Shown in pieces: positions 9,576 through 18,939 of a stretch of DNA of 64,000 nt; the stretch's first letter is position 1; each line of letters starts with the position of its first letter. The DNA is taken from the NCBI GenBank assembly GCA_913778145.1, contig CAJYVI010000071.1:62001-126000 (forward strand), in the 5' to 3' direction. Under the pieces are notes generated by a model. That model did not search any database. It was not told where the DNA came from and saw only the letters and a list, made by a program, of their open reading frames with translations. The translations under genes and the position numbers were made by a program. The stretch is from an uncultured Pseudocitrobacter sp. Lineage in GTDB: Bacteria > Pseudomonadota > Gammaproteobacteria > Enterobacterales > Enterobacteriaceae.

Positions 9576-9603
9576 ATTGAAATTCACTACACTTAACCCC
9601 ATG
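9576..9603 (+). promoter_or_regulatory. Sigma-32 heat-shock promoter of prlC-rsmJ
   Basis: CATTGAAA (9576-9583) matches the sigma-32 -35 consensus CTTGAAA, and CCCCAT (9598-9603) is a perfect -10 core; the spacer between TTGAAA and CCCCAT is 14 bases. The E. coli/Salmonella opdA (prlC)-yhiQ operon is known to be heat-shock controlled, which agrees. Confidence 0.88.
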
Positions 9604-9620
9604 CTACATACATTACATGG

Positions 9621-9690
9621 CGGATGGCGACGCTAATGCGTCTTACCCGATCTACAGACGTAGGTCGGGTAAGGTGCAGCCGCCACCCGA
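9621..9690. repeat. REP-like palindrome in the prlC leader
   Basis: A 14-bp stem (CTTACCCGATCTAC with GTAGGTCGGGTAAG, one G-T pair) around the loop AGAC, flanked by outer GGCGG/CCGCC complementarity. It lies between the sigma-32 promoter and the prlC start, so it would be in the 5' UTR of the heat-shock mRNA. Confidence 0.8.
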
Positions 9691-9741
9691 CAACAACGCG
9701 CATACGCGTTTGTTTCCCCCTTTTTAACCAGGACTGTGCAT

Positions 9742-11784
9742 ATGACGAATCCATTACTGACTCCCTTCGAACTGCCGCCGTTTTCCGCCATCAAGCCTGA
9801 GCATGTTGTTCCCGCTGTCACCAAAGCGCTGAACGACTGCCGTGAAAATGTGGAACGCGTGGTAGCGCAGGGCGCACCGTATTCCTGGGAAAATTTATGC
9901 CAGCCGCTGGCGGAAGTGGACGATGTGCTGGGGCGTATTTTCTCGCCGGTCAGCCACCTGAATTCGGTGAAAAATAGCCCGGAACTGCGCGAAGCCTACG
10001 AGCAAACGCTGCCACTGCTGTCGGAATACAGCACCTGGGTCGGCCAGCATGAAGGGCTGTATAAAGCGTATCGTGACCTGCGCGATGGCGATAATTACGC
10101 CACGCTCTCTACGGCGCAGAAAAAAGCGGTCGATAACGCGCTGCGTGATTTTGAATTGTCCGGTATCGGACTACCGAAAGAGAAACAGCAGCGCTACGGC
10201 GAAATTGCGACGCGCCTGTCTGAGCTGGGCAACATCTATAGCAACAACGTACTCGATGCCACCATGGGCTGGACGAAACAGGTGAGCGACGAAGCGGAAC
10301 TCTCCGGCATGCCGGAAAGCGCGCTGGCCGCCGCCAAAGCGCAGGCCGAAGCCAAAGAGCTGGACGGCTACCTGCTGACGCTGGATATCCCAAGCTATCT
10401 GCCGGTGATGACCTATTGCGACAATCAGGCGCTGCGCGAAGAGATGTACCGCGCTTACAGCACCCGCGCCTCCGATCAAGGCCCGAATGCCGGTAAATGG
10501 GATAACAGCCCGGTGATGGCGGAAATCCTCGCCCTGCGTCACGAGCTGGCACAGCTGCTGGGCTTCGAAAGCTACGCCTTTAAATCACTCGCCACCAAAA
10601 TGGCGGAAAACCCGCAGCAGGTGCTGGAATTCTTAACCGACCTCGCCAAACGCGCGCGTCCGCAGGGTGAAAAAGAGCTGGCGCAACTGCGTGCCTTCGC
10701 GAAAGCGGAATTTGGCGTTGATGAGCTGCAACCGTGGGATATCGCCTACTACAGCGAAAAACAGAAACAGCATCTTTACAGCATCAGCGATGAGCAACTG
10801 CGTCCGTACTTCCCGGAAAACAAAGCCGTTAACGGCCTGTTTGAAGTGGTAAAACGCATTTACGGCATCACCGCCAAAGAGCGCAAAGATGTTGACGTCT
10901 GGAGCCCGGAAGTACGCTTCTTCGAGCTGTATGACGAAAACAACGAACTGCGCGGGAGCTTCTACCTTGACCTGTACGCGCGTGAACACAAACGCGGCGG
11001 GGCGTGGATGGACGACTGCGTCGGCCAGATGCGCAAGCTCGACGGCTCACTGCAAAAACCGGTCGCCTACCTGACCTGTAACTTCAACCGTCCGGTCAAC
11101 GGCAAACCGGCGCTGTTTACGCATGATGAAGTGATCACCCTGTTCCACGAATTCGGTCACGGCCTGCATCACATGCTGACCCGTATCGAAACTGCGGGCG
11201 TTTCCGGGATCAACGGCGTGCCGTGGGATGCGGTCGAACTGCCGAGCCAGTTTATGGAAAACTGGTGCTGGGAGCCGGACGCGCTGGCGTTTATCTCCGG
11301 CCACTATGAAACCGGTGAACCGCTGCCGAAAGAACTGCTGGATAAAATGCTGGCGGCGAAGAACTACCAGGCGGCGCTGTTTATCCTGCGTCAGTTGGAG
11401 TTCGGCCTGTTCGATTTCCGTCTGCATGCGGAATTTAACCCGCAGCAGGGCGCGAAAATCCTCGAAACCCTGGCGGAAATCAAGAAACTGGTCGCTGTCG
11501 TGCCGACTCCGTCCTGGGGCCGCTTCCCGCACGCTTTCAGCCATATCTTTGCCGGTGGTTATGCGGCGGGTTACTACAGCTATCTGTGGGCCGATGTGCT
11601 GGCGGCAGATGCCTTCTCACGTTTCGAAGAAGAAGGGATTTTCAACCGCGATACCGGGCAGTCTTTCCTCGATAACATCCTGACTCGTGGCGGTTCTGAA
11701 GAACCAATGGCGCTGTTCAAACGCTTCCGTGGCCGCGAACCGCAGCTCGATGCGATGCTAGAGCACTACGGGATCAAAGGCTAA
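9742..11784 (+). CDS. prlC: Oligopeptidase A
   Basis: Cytosolic zinc metallopeptidase of the M3 family that degrades peptides, including cleaved signal peptides; 680 aa as in E. coli. The zinc site [12 protein letters not shown] (HExxH) is present, with the distal Glu of the M3 family expected in the following [11 protein letters not shown] helix. The frame opens two codons earlier with GTG, but the ATG at 9742 has an AGGA site at suitable distance and gives the conserved [14 protein letters not shown] start. It is the first gene of a two-gene operon with rsmJ (7-base gap) behind a sigma-32 promoter. Confidence 0.98.
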   Translation: MTNPLLTPFELPPFSAIKPEHVVPAVTKALNDCRENVERVVAQGAPYSWENLCQPLAEVDDVLGRIFSPVSHLNSVKNSPELREAYEQTLPLLSEYSTWVGQHEGLYKAYRDLRDGDNYATLSTAQKKAVDNALRDFELSGIGLPKEKQQRYGEIATRLSELGNIYSNNVLDATMGWTKQVSDEAELSGMPESALAAAKAQAEAKELDGYLLTLDIPSYLPVMTYCDNQALREEMYRAYSTRASDQGPNAGKWDNSPVMAEILALRHELAQLLGFESYAFKSLATKMAENPQQVLEFLTDLAKRARPQGEKELAQLRAFAKAEFGVDELQPWDIAYYSEKQKQHLYSISDEQLRPYFPENKAVNGLFEVVKRIYGITAKERKDVDVWSPEVRFFELYDENNELRGSFYLDLYAREHKRGGAWMDDCVGQMRKLDGSLQKPVAYLTCNFNRPVNGKPALFTHDEVITLFHEFGHGLHHMLTRIETAGVSGINGVPWDAVELPSQFMENWCWEPDALAFISGHYETGEPLPKELLDKMLAAKNYQAALFILRQLEFGLFDFRLHAEFNPQQGAKILETLAEIKKLVAVVPTPSWGRFPHAFSHIFAGGYAAGYYSYLWADVLAADAFSRFEEEGIFNRDTGQSFLDNILTRGGSEEPMALFKRFRGREPQLDAMLEHYGIKG

Positions 11785-11791
11785 TCGGTCA

Positions 11792-12544
11792 GTGAAAATC
11801 TGTTTACTTGATGAAACGGGCGCCGGAGACGGCGCCTTATCTGTTCTTGCCGCCCGCTGGGGGCTGGAGCACGATGAAGACAACCCGATGGCGCTGGTGT
11901 TAACGCCGGAGCATCTTGAACTGCGCAAACGTGATGAGCCAAAGCTTGGCGGCATCTTTGTCGATTTTGTCGGTGGAGCGATGGCGCACCGCCGCAAATT
12001 TGGCGGTGGTCGCGGTGAAGCCGTGGCAAAAGCCGTCGGCATTAAGGGCAGCTATTTGCCAGACGTGGTTGACGCCACAGCGGGGCTGGGGCGCGATGCC
12101 TTTGTGCTGGCCTCGGTCGGCTGCCATGTACGAATGCTGGAGCGTAACCCGGTGGTTGCCGCGCTGCTCGACGATGGCCTGGCGCGCGGCTATGCCGATG
12201 CGGAAATTGGTGGCTGGTTGCAGGAACGGTTACAGCTGATCCACGCCTCCAGCCTGACAACGCTTGCGGATATCACCCCGCGCCCGCAAGTGGTGTACCT
12301 TGACCCGATGTTCCCACATAAGCAGAAAAGCGCGCTGGTGAAGAAAGAGATGCGCGTGTTTCAGTCGCTGGTGGGGCCGGATTTAGATGCAGATGGATTG
12401 CTAGAGCCTGCACGGTTGCTGGCGACGAAACGGGTGGTAGTGAAGCGGCCAGACTACGCGCCGCCGCTCGCGGATGTGCCGACGACCAATGCGGTGGTCA
12501 CGAAAGGTCATCGGTTTGATATTTATGCGGGGACGGCGGAGTAA
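11792..12544 (+). CDS. rsmJ: 16S rRNA m2G1516 methyltransferase RsmJ
   Basis: SAM-dependent methyltransferase acting on G1516 of 16S rRNA (formerly YhiQ), 250 aa. The SAM-binding motif is [14 protein letters not shown], the catalytic-loop-like motif YLDPMFPHK follows, and the C-terminus GHRFDIYAG is conserved. Translation starts at GTG 11792, seven bases after the prlC stop, as in E. coli. Cotranscription with prlC means it is heat-shock inducible. A palindromic repeat fills the space up to the convergent oxidoreductase gene. Confidence 0.97.
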   Translation: MKICLLDETGAGDGALSVLAARWGLEHDEDNPMALVLTPEHLELRKRDEPKLGGIFVDFVGGAMAHRRKFGGGRGEAVAKAVGIKGSYLPDVVDATAGLGRDAFVLASVGCHVRMLERNPVVAALLDDGLARGYADAEIGGWLQERLQLIHASSLTTLADITPRPQVVYLDPMFPHKQKSALVKKEMRVFQSLVGPDLDADGLLEPARLLATKRVVVKRPDYAPPLADVPTTNAVVTKGHRFDIYAGTAE

Positions 12545-12561
12545 GGGCGGTGCGGCCTGGG

Positions 12562-12670
12562 CCCCCTCACCCCGGCCCTCTCCCACAGGGAGAGGGAGAA
12601 AACCGGCGCTGTTCTGTAAGCTATGCACAATCGGTCCCCTCTCCCTGTGGGAGAGGGTTAGGGTGAGGGG
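12562..12670. repeat. Full-length copy of the palindromic intergenic repeat
   Basis: Same 109-bp element as at 809-917, differing at only a few bases, including the internal stretch between the two hairpins (AAGCTATGCACAATC shared). It occupies the whole convergent gap between rsmJ and the FAD oxidoreductase, ending three bases from the latter's stop. It could act as a bidirectional 3' structure. Confidence 0.87.
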
Positions 12671-12673
12671 CCC

Positions 12674-13876
12674 CTACACAAACGGCGCGTACGGATCCGC
12701 CATCTCAAACGCCGCTGTTCTCTCCGCTTTCGGCGGATAAATCAGCTCGCTCACGATCGACACCTTCAACTTCTTCGCTTCTTCGCGAGTCAGTTTTACC
12801 TGCTGATCCCAACCTTCGGTATACACCGCGCCCCACGCACCAAGGTCCAGACAGGTGACGTACATCTCCTGGCGATACGGCGAAGGTTCCACGCCCAGCA
12901 GGCTGGCTGCTGCGTTATTCCCGGCGAATTTGCCCAGCAGAATCGCATGCTGGCAGGTCATCAGCGCGTGGTTACCTTTATCATCCGTTGCTGCATAAGC
13001 CACGTCGCCGGTGGCGTAAATATCGTCATGGCCTTCGACCCGAAGGTTCACATCAACATGCAGACGCCCCTGGCGATCGCGCGGCGCATCAATTTGTGCC
13101 GTCAGGTCGCTTGCCTGGACACCCACGGTCCAGATAACGGTTGAAGAGGCAATTCGCTGCCCGTCTTTCAGCGTGACGCCTGCGGCATCCACCGATTCGA
13201 CTTCGGCATTCACTATCCATTCGACGCCCAGCTCGTTTGAAGCATCAATCACCACATTACGCAGTTCTTCACTGTAACGTGAGCCTGGTTGTGGGCCGCG
13301 TTCAACTACGACTACTCTGGTCTTAGCATTTGCGCCCAAAATGTCGCGCAGACGGCCTGGCAATTCCATCGCCATCTCAATACCGGTAAACCCACCGCCG
13401 CAGACGACGACGGTGTTACGCGCGTCGCTTTCAGACTGAGAGGCCAGGGATTGCAGATGTTTTTCTAAAACGGCCGCGCTCTCCAGCTGATCGAGATCGA
13501 ACGCATGCTCTGCGACACCTGAGACAAATGAACGGTTTACGTGGCTGCCGCTCGCCAGAACCAGACGGTCGTAGGAGTGCTGATGCATGTCGCCATCGGC
13601 ATCTTTCCAGCTCACGCTACGCGAGTCGGTGTGAATATCCGATACGGTACCGCGCAGGAATGTCACGCCGGTGACGTCGAACAGCGGCATCAGCGGGGAA
13701 ACCAGCGTTTCAACGTGACTTTCATAAAAACGTGGACGCACGCGCAGCTCTGGCTGCGGGGCAATTACTGTAATATCAATCGCCTGGCTATTGTATTTGT
13801 CTGCCAGACGCGCCGCGCTCAGGGCTGCCCACATCCCGGCAAAGCCGGCACCTACGATCAGAATTTGTTTACGCAT
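12674..13876 (-). CDS. NADH dehydrogenase-like NAD(P)/FAD oxidoreductase
   Basis: A 400-aa two-dinucleotide-binding-domain flavoprotein. It has an N-terminal FAD motif (LIVGAGFAGMWAAL), a central NAD(P) motif (VVVCGGGFTGIEMAMEL), the STVIWTVGVQ segment and the C-terminal IYATGDVAY flavin motif, an arrangement like type II NADH dehydrogenases and related quinone or ferredoxin reductases. It has no CxxxxC redox pair and no obvious membrane helix. Divergent transcription from an Rrf2 regulator with a palindrome next to the regulator's start suggests redox, iron or nitric-oxide responsive control. The substrate is unknown. Confidence 0.9.
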   Translation of the reverse strand: MRKQILIVGAGFAGMWAALSAARLADKYNSQAIDITVIAPQPELRVRPRFYESHVETLVSPLMPLFDVTGVTFLRGTVSDIHTDSRSVSWKDADGDMHQHSYDRLVLASGSHVNRSFVSGVAEHAFDLDQLESAAVLEKHLQSLASQSESDARNTVVVCGGGFTGIEMAMELPGRLRDILGANAKTRVVVVERGPQPGSRYSEELRNVVIDASNELGVEWIVNAEVESVDAAGVTLKDGQRIASSTVIWTVGVQASDLTAQIDAPRDRQGRLHVDVNLRVEGHDDIYATGDVAYAATDDKGNHALMTCQHAILLGKFAGNNAAASLLGVEPSPYRQEMYVTCLDLGAWGAVYTEGWDQQVKLTREEAKKLKVSIVSELIYPPKAERTAAFEMADPYAPFV

Positions 13877-14062
13877 CGCTTATTCACTCTGTTAACGCTG
13901 ATTAATTTACTCGGATTTTATTGGTCGTAGTTTTAAAAGGCAATGCGAAAAAAGAATGTTGTGGAAGGTTAATGGCTATGGCATTGATAAATAGATTTTT
14001 ATTTTTTCTCGCTCGGGATGCCTCAACGCGATATATGGATCGCAAAGGGCAAAATCGCTACA

Positions 14063-14077
14063 ATAACTCAGAGTTAT
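14063..14077. promoter_or_regulatory. Candidate Rrf2 operator
   Basis: Perfect inverted repeat ATAACTC-A-GAGTTAT, 19 bases before the Rrf2 gene start. It overlaps a plausible -10 (TACAAT at 14059-14064). Position and symmetry suggest autoregulation by the adjacent Rrf2 protein; no binding data. Confidence 0.6.
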
Positions 14078-14095
14078 ATTGGCTGAGATTAAAGC

Positions 14096-14599
14096 ATGGC
14101 ATTTTACAGTTCCGGGGTTGAGTACGGCATCCATAGCCTGATGTGCATGGTAGACAGTAAGGGCGAAGCCCGTGACATGAGCGTGCGCGAAATTGCTGAG
14201 CTGCAAAGCGTGCCTTATGACTACCTCGCCAAAATCTTCACCCGCCTGTCAAAAGCCGGGCTGGTGCGCAGCATTGAAGGGAAGGGCGGCGGTTTTCAAC
14301 TGGCTAAACCGGCGGAGCACATTACGGTGAAAGACGTAGCTGTTGCCATCGACGGTGAGAAACGCATCTTTGAATGCCGCGAGATTCGCCAACGGCTGGC
14401 GGTGTTTGATGAAAACCCGCCACAGTGGGCGTGTGAAGGTATCTGCGGCGTGCGCTCGGTAATGGATATGGCACAGCAACGGATGGAAGAGGCGCTGGCT
14501 CAGCACACGATCCTCGACCTTGCCCGCAAGATGTACCGCAAAGCGCCGGATGAATTTGTTATCGAGGTGCAGGACTGGATTGCGGCGCGCAAAGCGTAG
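14096..14599 (+). CDS. Rrf2-family iron-sulfur-type transcriptional regulator
   Basis: A 167-aa winged-helix regulator. The N-terminal MSVREIAELQSVPYDYLAKI is the Rrf2 recognition helix, followed by the wing EGKGGGFQLAKP. Three C-terminal cysteines (Cys94, Cys113, Cys117) sit in the region where IscR, NsrR and RsrR bind an Fe-S cluster, so a cluster-sensing role is inferred. It is not IscR or NsrR by context. The adjacent divergent FAD oxidoreductase is the likely target, making this a small redox-responsive module resembling RsrR-type pairs in actinobacteria. Confidence 0.9.
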   Translation: MAFYSSGVEYGIHSLMCMVDSKGEARDMSVREIAELQSVPYDYLAKIFTRLSKAGLVRSIEGKGGGFQLAKPAEHITVKDVAVAIDGEKRIFECREIRQRLAVFDENPPQWACEGICGVRSVMDMAQQRMEEALAQHTILDLARKMYRKAPDEFVIEVQDWIAARKA

Positions 14600-14602
14600 T
14601 GA

Positions 14603-14637
14603 ATTGCCTGATGGCGCTGTGCTTATCAGGCTAACGT
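14603..14637. repeat. Partial REP unit
   Basis: Single half-BIME with TTGCCTGATGGCGC and an inverted TTATCAGGC arm directly after the Rrf2 gene stop. It may serve as a 3' hairpin for that transcript. Confidence 0.7.
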
Positions 14638-14646
14638 ACTTAACAA

Positions 14647-14668
14647 AACGCCCGCAAAAGCGGGCGTT
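14647..14668 (-). terminator. uspA terminator
   Basis: AACGCCCGC and GCGGGCGTT form a 9-bp GC-rich stem with a four-base loop. On the minus strand it is followed by TTTTGTT and lies 22 bases after the uspA stop, so it terminates uspA; it may also stop the Rrf2 transcript arriving from the other side. Confidence 0.88.
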
Positions 14669-14689
14669 GTCATTATGCGCGAGAGGCGA

Positions 14690-15127
14690 TTACTCCTCTT
14701 CTTCGTCGCGCAGCGGAACGATCAACATATCGACGTGAACGGTGTTGATCAGCTGACGCGCAGAAGACATCAGCTTGCTCCAGAAGTCCTGATGATGACC
14801 GCAAACCACCAGGTCCATATCGTATTTCTTGATGGCGTCGACCAGCACTTGACCCAGATCGCCGCTGCCGCTCAGGGTTTCAGTAATCGGGTAACCCGCA
14901 TTGGTGGACAGCTCAGACAGCGCGTGGTGCGTCTCTTCCGAAATGCGTTTCTGCATATCGCCCAGATTCACATCGATAAGGCCGGTATAGAGATCGGAGT
15001 AATTCACATCAACATGAATCAGGGAAACTTTCGCGTTGTAAGGGCGTGCCATAGATACGGCTTTCTCAACCAGCACTTTGCTTTCTGGTGACAGGTCTAC
15101 CGCGATAAGAATGTGTTTGTAAGCCAT
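14690..15127 (-). CDS. uspA: Universal stress protein A
   Basis: A 145-aa cytosolic stress protein induced by growth arrest and many stresses in E. coli. The N-terminal [17 protein letters not shown], the internal [13 protein letters not shown] and the acidic tail RDEEEE are UspA-typical. It is of the non-ATP-binding UspA type: the G-x2-G-x9-G(S/T) ATP motif is not evident. The open frame extends 21 codons upstream, but the ATG at 15127 is the conserved start. Divergent from uspB with two palindromes between them. Confidence 0.97.
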   Translation of the reverse strand: MAYKHILIAVDLSPESKVLVEKAVSMARPYNAKVSLIHVDVNYSDLYTGLIDVNLGDMQKRISEETHHALSELSTNAGYPITETLSGSGDLGQVLVDAIKKYDMDLVVCGHHQDFWSKLMSSARQLINTVHVDMLIVPLRDEEEE

Positions 15128-15277
15128 GGTGTTACTCCTTCCATAAAGTTGTCGATGACCAATGGGCGTTAAGTCGCCCGCGTCCTGCAAGTCGATTGCG
15201 CGGGGGTTTAGCCCTGCCTAAATTCTGCTGCATCCGTGGATGCCAATCAGGCCTTGTAATAATCTTAAAGACCTCAT

Positions 15278-15296
15278 TGTAGAAGATATTTCTACA
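15278..15296. promoter_or_regulatory. Inverted repeat in the uspA-uspB intergenic region
   Basis: TGTAGAA-GATAT-TTCTACA, a perfect 7-bp inverted repeat about 150 bases upstream of uspA, where its promoter is expected. A candidate regulator binding site; the cognate protein is not identified. Confidence 0.5.
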
Positions 15297-15337
15297 TTAT
15301 AGCGACCGGGTCTGCGCGTCAATGCGACGCGATCACC

Positions 15338-15354
15338 AATTTGTTAAACAAATT
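15338..15354. promoter_or_regulatory. 17-bp AT-rich palindrome between uspA and uspB
   Basis: AATTTGTT-A-AACAAATT is a perfect 8-1-8 palindrome roughly midway between the divergent stress genes. It is suitable as a shared operator or an IHF/H-NS-type contact; the cognate protein is unknown. Confidence 0.5.
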
Positions 15355-15412
15355 TTTCGCAACACTCGTATTGATAACGCTTAAGGTTGTGGTAAAAAAT
15401 TTCACTAATCTC

Positions 15413-15419
15413 CTACACT
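15413..15419 (+). promoter_or_regulatory. Candidate sigma-S -10 of uspB
   Basis: CTACACT matches the RpoS-preferred -10 (CTAYACT). E. coli uspB is RpoS-dependent. It lies about 130 bases before the uspB start; the leader contains a small GGAG/CTCC hairpin before the strong GGAGGAGG ribosome binding site. Confidence 0.5.
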
Positions 15420-15552
15420 ATTTAATGAGCCGGTCGGGCAAATAAACGTGATCGGATTCTCACCTTTTTCACTGAGCTGTCTGGAGCTATGAGTAATTGG
15501 GGTGCGGTAGCCCGGGAGGTGTCTCCTTTGGGCGGGTCGCCGGGGAGGAGGT

Positions 15553-15888
15553 ATGATCAGCACAATCGCGCTGTTTTGGGCCCTGTGTGTCGTCTGTGTG
15601 GTGAATATGGCACGCTATTTCTCGTCGTTGCGTGCATTGCTAGTGGTACTGCGTGGTTGCGATCCCTTGCTCTATCAATATGTTGATGGTGGTGGGTTTT
15701 TTACCTCACATGGCCAACCCAGCAAGCAGGTGAGGCTGGTTTGGTACATTTACGGTCAGCGTTATCGCGACCATCATGACGACGAGTTTATTCGCCGCTG
15801 TGAGCGCGTACGCCGCCAGTTCATTTTGACCAGTTCGTTGTGTGGATTAGTGGTGGTAAGCCTGATTGCACTGGCGCTCTGGCATTAA
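15553..15888 (+). CDS. uspB: Universal stress protein B
   Basis: A 111-aa integral membrane protein with hydrophobic segments at the N-terminus ([16 protein letters not shown]) and C-terminus ([16 protein letters not shown]). In E. coli it is induced in stationary phase and needed for ethanol resistance. The start has an excellent GGAGGAGGT site two bases upstream of the ATG. Divergent from uspA and convergent with pitA, as in E. coli. Confidence 0.97.
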   Translation: MISTIALFWALCVVCVVNMARYFSSLRALLVVLRGCDPLLYQYVDGGGFFTSHGQPSKQVRLVWYIYGQRYRDHHDDEFIRRCERVRRQFILTSSLCGLVVVSLIALALWH

Positions 15889-15900
15889 TCTTTCAACATA

Positions 15901-15936
15901 AAAAAAGACGGGCCAGTTTCCTGACCCGTCTTTTTT
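15901..15936. terminator. Bidirectional terminator between uspB and pitA
   Basis: GACGGG-C-CAG and CTG-A-CCCGTC form a strong stem with loop TTTC, flanked by six A on the left and six T on the right. It can therefore end both uspB (plus) and pitA (minus). Confidence 0.93.
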
Positions 15937-15949
15937 GTCTGCCTGAAGA

Positions 15950-17446
15950 TTAGATAATCTTCAGAGCCAGCCAGTACAACCCGCCTGACAGCAGGATCGA
16001 CGCCGGAAGCGTGAAGACCCAGGCCATCAGGATGTTGGTGACCGTTTTACGTTGCAGACCGCCGCCGTCCACGATCATCGTACCCGCCACGGAGGAGGAG
16101 AGAACGTGGGTGGTGGATACCGGCATCCCGGTATAACTCGCCAGGCCGATGGATACCGCAGAGGTCATCTGCGCCGCCATACCCTGTGCGTAAGTCATGC
16201 CTTTCTTACCGATTTTCTCACCGATGGTGGTCGCCACGCGACGCCAGCCAATCATCGTACCGCAACCCAACGCCAGCGCGACCGCCATGATAATCCAGAT
16301 TGGCGCGTACTCGATGGTGTTGAGCATATCGCCTTTCAGTTTCTTCAGCAGACGCTGATCGTCAGCGCTCACTTCCGGCAGCTTAGCGACTTTGTCGGTG
16401 GTATCAGAGATACACAGCATGATGCGACGCAGCTGACTACGCTGCTCGACGCTCAGTTTGTCGTAGGTCTCGATATCCGCCAGCATGTTCTTCACGCGGG
16501 TTAACGCATAGAGAGAGTTCGCCGGATGACAGTGCAGCTCGCCGGATGGCGTGATAGCGGTGTCAGGCTCAGGAATGATTTGGTCAACGCCGGTGACTTT
16601 TTTCAGCAACGCAGGATGCTGCTGATAGAAGACTTCAACGTTATTGATAGCATCGCGGGTACGGGTGATTTCGTAGCCAGACGCGTTCATGTTGACCACG
16701 AACCCTGCCGGAGCCACGCCAATCAGTACCAGCATGATCAGACCAATGCCTTTCTGACCGTCGTTCGCGCCGTGAGAGAACGCAACGCCGATAGCCGAGA
16801 GGATCAGGGCGATACGTGTCCAGAATGGCGGCTTTTTCTTACCGTCTTTCTTTTCACGCTCTGCTGGCGTCAGGTGGATACGCGCACGTTTTTTCGTACC
16901 GCTCCAGTAGCGACGCAGCAGGAACACCAGACCACCTGCGAAGACCAGGCCGACAATCGGTGACACAATGAGGGAAGCAAAAATATTTAACACTTTCGGG
17001 ATGTTAAGCGCATCCACCACCGATGTGCCGGTCATCAGCGCATTGGTTAAACCAATACCGATAATCGCGCCAATCAGCGTGTGGGAACTGGATGCTGGCA
17101 GACCAAAATACCAGGTGCCGAGGTTCCAGATAATCGCAGCCAACAACATGGAGAAGACCATGGCGAGGCCGTGCGCCGAACTGACATTCAACAGGAGATC
17201 CGTCGGTAACATATGCACGATGGCATAGGCTACGCTCAGGCCGCCCAGCAGAACGCCGAAAAAGTTAAAGATAGCCGCCATGGCAACCGCAAGCTGCGAT
17301 CGCATAGCGCGAGTATAAATCACGGTTGCCACTGCGTTTGCCGTGTCATGGAAGCCGTTAATCGCTTCGTAGAACAGGACAAAAATCAGAGCAAGTACCA
17401 ACAAAAGCCCGGTATGTAAATCCAGGCCTGCAAACAAATGTAACAT
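15950..17446 (-). CDS. pitA: Low-affinity inorganic phosphate transporter PitA
   Basis: A 498-aa inner-membrane metal-phosphate:H+ symporter of the PiT family. The duplicated family motif is clear ([11 protein letters not shown] near the N-terminus and [14 protein letters not shown] in the middle). A large hydrophilic loop with [20 protein letters not shown] lies between them, and a conserved GMPVSTTHV motif is near the C-terminus. Length and flanking genes match E. coli PitA rather than PitB. It imports neutral metal-phosphate complexes and so also affects zinc uptake. Confidence 0.97.
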   Translation of the reverse strand: MLHLFAGLDLHTGLLLVLALIFVLFYEAINGFHDTANAVATVIYTRAMRSQLAVAMAAIFNFFGVLLGGLSVAYAIVHMLPTDLLLNVSSAHGLAMVFSMLLAAIIWNLGTWYFGLPASSSHTLIGAIIGIGLTNALMTGTSVVDALNIPKVLNIFASLIVSPIVGLVFAGGLVFLLRRYWSGTKKRARIHLTPAEREKKDGKKKPPFWTRIALILSAIGVAFSHGANDGQKGIGLIMLVLIGVAPAGFVVNMNASGYEITRTRDAINNVEVFYQQHPALLKKVTGVDQIIPEPDTAITPSGELHCHPANSLYALTRVKNMLADIETYDKLSVEQRSQLRRIMLCISDTTDKVAKLPEVSADDQRLLKKLKGDMLNTIEYAPIWIIMAVALALGCGTMIGWRRVATTIGEKIGKKGMTYAQGMAAQMTSAVSIGLASYTGMPVSTTHVLSSSVAGTMIVDGGGLQRKTVTNILMAWVFTLPASILLSGGLYWLALKII

Positions 17447-17676
17447 AGTACGTTACGCCATTTTGAGGACATGAACGCGCGGCATTATCATGGACTTTGG
17501 CAGCGCGGGCAAAGTGAAATATAGACTTTTTTTGATATTTCCCCATCTTTGTATAACTGGTGAAAATGATTTTTTAAGACTTTTCAAATGCATATATAGG
17601 ATTGTCCTATATTTCACTGGTAGGACATGCCTTAAAAATTTACACTTCCCGACAATCTCTAAGTTGAGGATAGTGC

Positions 17677-18882
17677 GTGGAAAGGTTTGATGCCATTGTA
17701 ATTGGGGCAGGTGCCGCAGGAATGTTTTGTGCCGCGCAGGCCGGGCAGGCGGGCCTGCGCGTGCTGCTACTGGATAACGGTAAGAAACCGGGGCGCAAGA
17801 TTTTGATGTCCGGCGGCGGCCGCTGCAACTTTACTAATCTTTATGTCGAGCCCGCGGCATATCTCAGCCAAAACCCGCATTTTTGCAAATCTGCGCTGGC
17901 ACGCTACACCCAATGGGACTTCATCGACCTGGTCGGAAAACACGGCATCGCCTGGCATGAGAAGACGCTGGGGCAATTGTTCTGCGATGATTCCGCCGAG
18001 CAAATCGTGAAGCTGCTGGTAGATGAGTGTGCAAAAGGTAACGTTACGACACGCCTGCGTAGCGAAGTATTGAGCGTTGAGCGTGATGAAGCGGGCTTTT
18101 GCCTGCAACTCAACGGTGAAACGGTCACCACGAAAAAACTGGTGATTGCCAGCGGCGGATTGTCGATGCCGGGTCTTGGCGCCTCGCCATTTGGTTACAA
18201 AATAGCTGAACAGTTTGGCCTGAAGGTTCTGCCAACCCGCGCCGGGCTGGTACCTTTTACTCTGCACAAACCGATGCTGGATGTTTCCCAGACTATCTCC
18301 GGCGTTTCCGTACCTTCAGTGATTAGCGCTGAAGACGGCACCGTTTTTCGTGAAAGCCTGCTGTTTACCCATCGCGGCCTCTCCGGCCCGGCGGTGTTGC
18401 AGATTTCGAGCTACTGGCAGCCAGGGGAGTTTGTCACCATTAACCTGTTGCCGGATATCGACCTTGTCGAATTCCTTGATGCGCAGCGCGCGGAACACCC
18501 GAATCAGAGCCTGAAAAATACCCTCGCGATGCATCTGCCGAAACGCCTGGTGGAGTGTTTGCAGCAGTTGGGGCAGATTCCGGATGTCACGCTGAAACAG
18601 CTTAACGTGCGCGATCAGCAAACGCTGGTGGAGACCTTAACCGAATGGCGCGTGCAGCCTAACGGCACGGAAGGGTATCGCACAGCAGAAGTAACGCTGG
18701 GCGGCGTGGATACCAACGAACTCTCTTCCCGAACCATGGAAGCGCGTAAAGTGCCGGGGCTCTATTTCATTGGCGAAGTGATGGATGTTACCGGCTGGCT
18801 GGGCGGATATAACTTCCAGTGGGCATGGTCGAGCGCCTGGGCGTGCGCACAGGCGCTGGGGGAGAGCGCTACAGGCAAATAG
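17677..18882 (+). CDS. yhiN: HI0933-family flavoprotein YhiN
   Basis: A 401-aa predicted FAD-dependent oxidoreductase. The N-terminal dinucleotide motif is AIVIGAGAAGMFCAAQAG, then GRKILMSGGGRCNFTN, VIASGGLSMPGLGASPFG, and the C-terminal GLYFIGEVMDVTGWLGGYN, all characteristic of the BaiN/HI0933 family. Translation starts at GTG 17677 with a TTGAGGA site upstream. The substrate is unknown. Neighbouring pitA is divergent, as in E. coli. Confidence 0.95.
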   Translation: MERFDAIVIGAGAAGMFCAAQAGQAGLRVLLLDNGKKPGRKILMSGGGRCNFTNLYVEPAAYLSQNPHFCKSALARYTQWDFIDLVGKHGIAWHEKTLGQLFCDDSAEQIVKLLVDECAKGNVTTRLRSEVLSVERDEAGFCLQLNGETVTTKKLVIASGGLSMPGLGASPFGYKIAEQFGLKVLPTRAGLVPFTLHKPMLDVSQTISGVSVPSVISAEDGTVFRESLLFTHRGLSGPAVLQISSYWQPGEFVTINLLPDIDLVEFLDAQRAEHPNQSLKNTLAMHLPKRLVECLQQLGQIPDVTLKQLNVRDQQTLVETLTEWRVQPNGTEGYRTAEVTLGGVDTNELSSRTMEARKVPGLYFIGEVMDVTGWLGGYNFQWAWSSAWACAQALGESATGK

Positions 18883-18939
18883 GTGTTCTTATCACCTGTT
18901 CGTTCTCGCAAAGCCGGCAGCCATGCTGCCGGAAAATGA

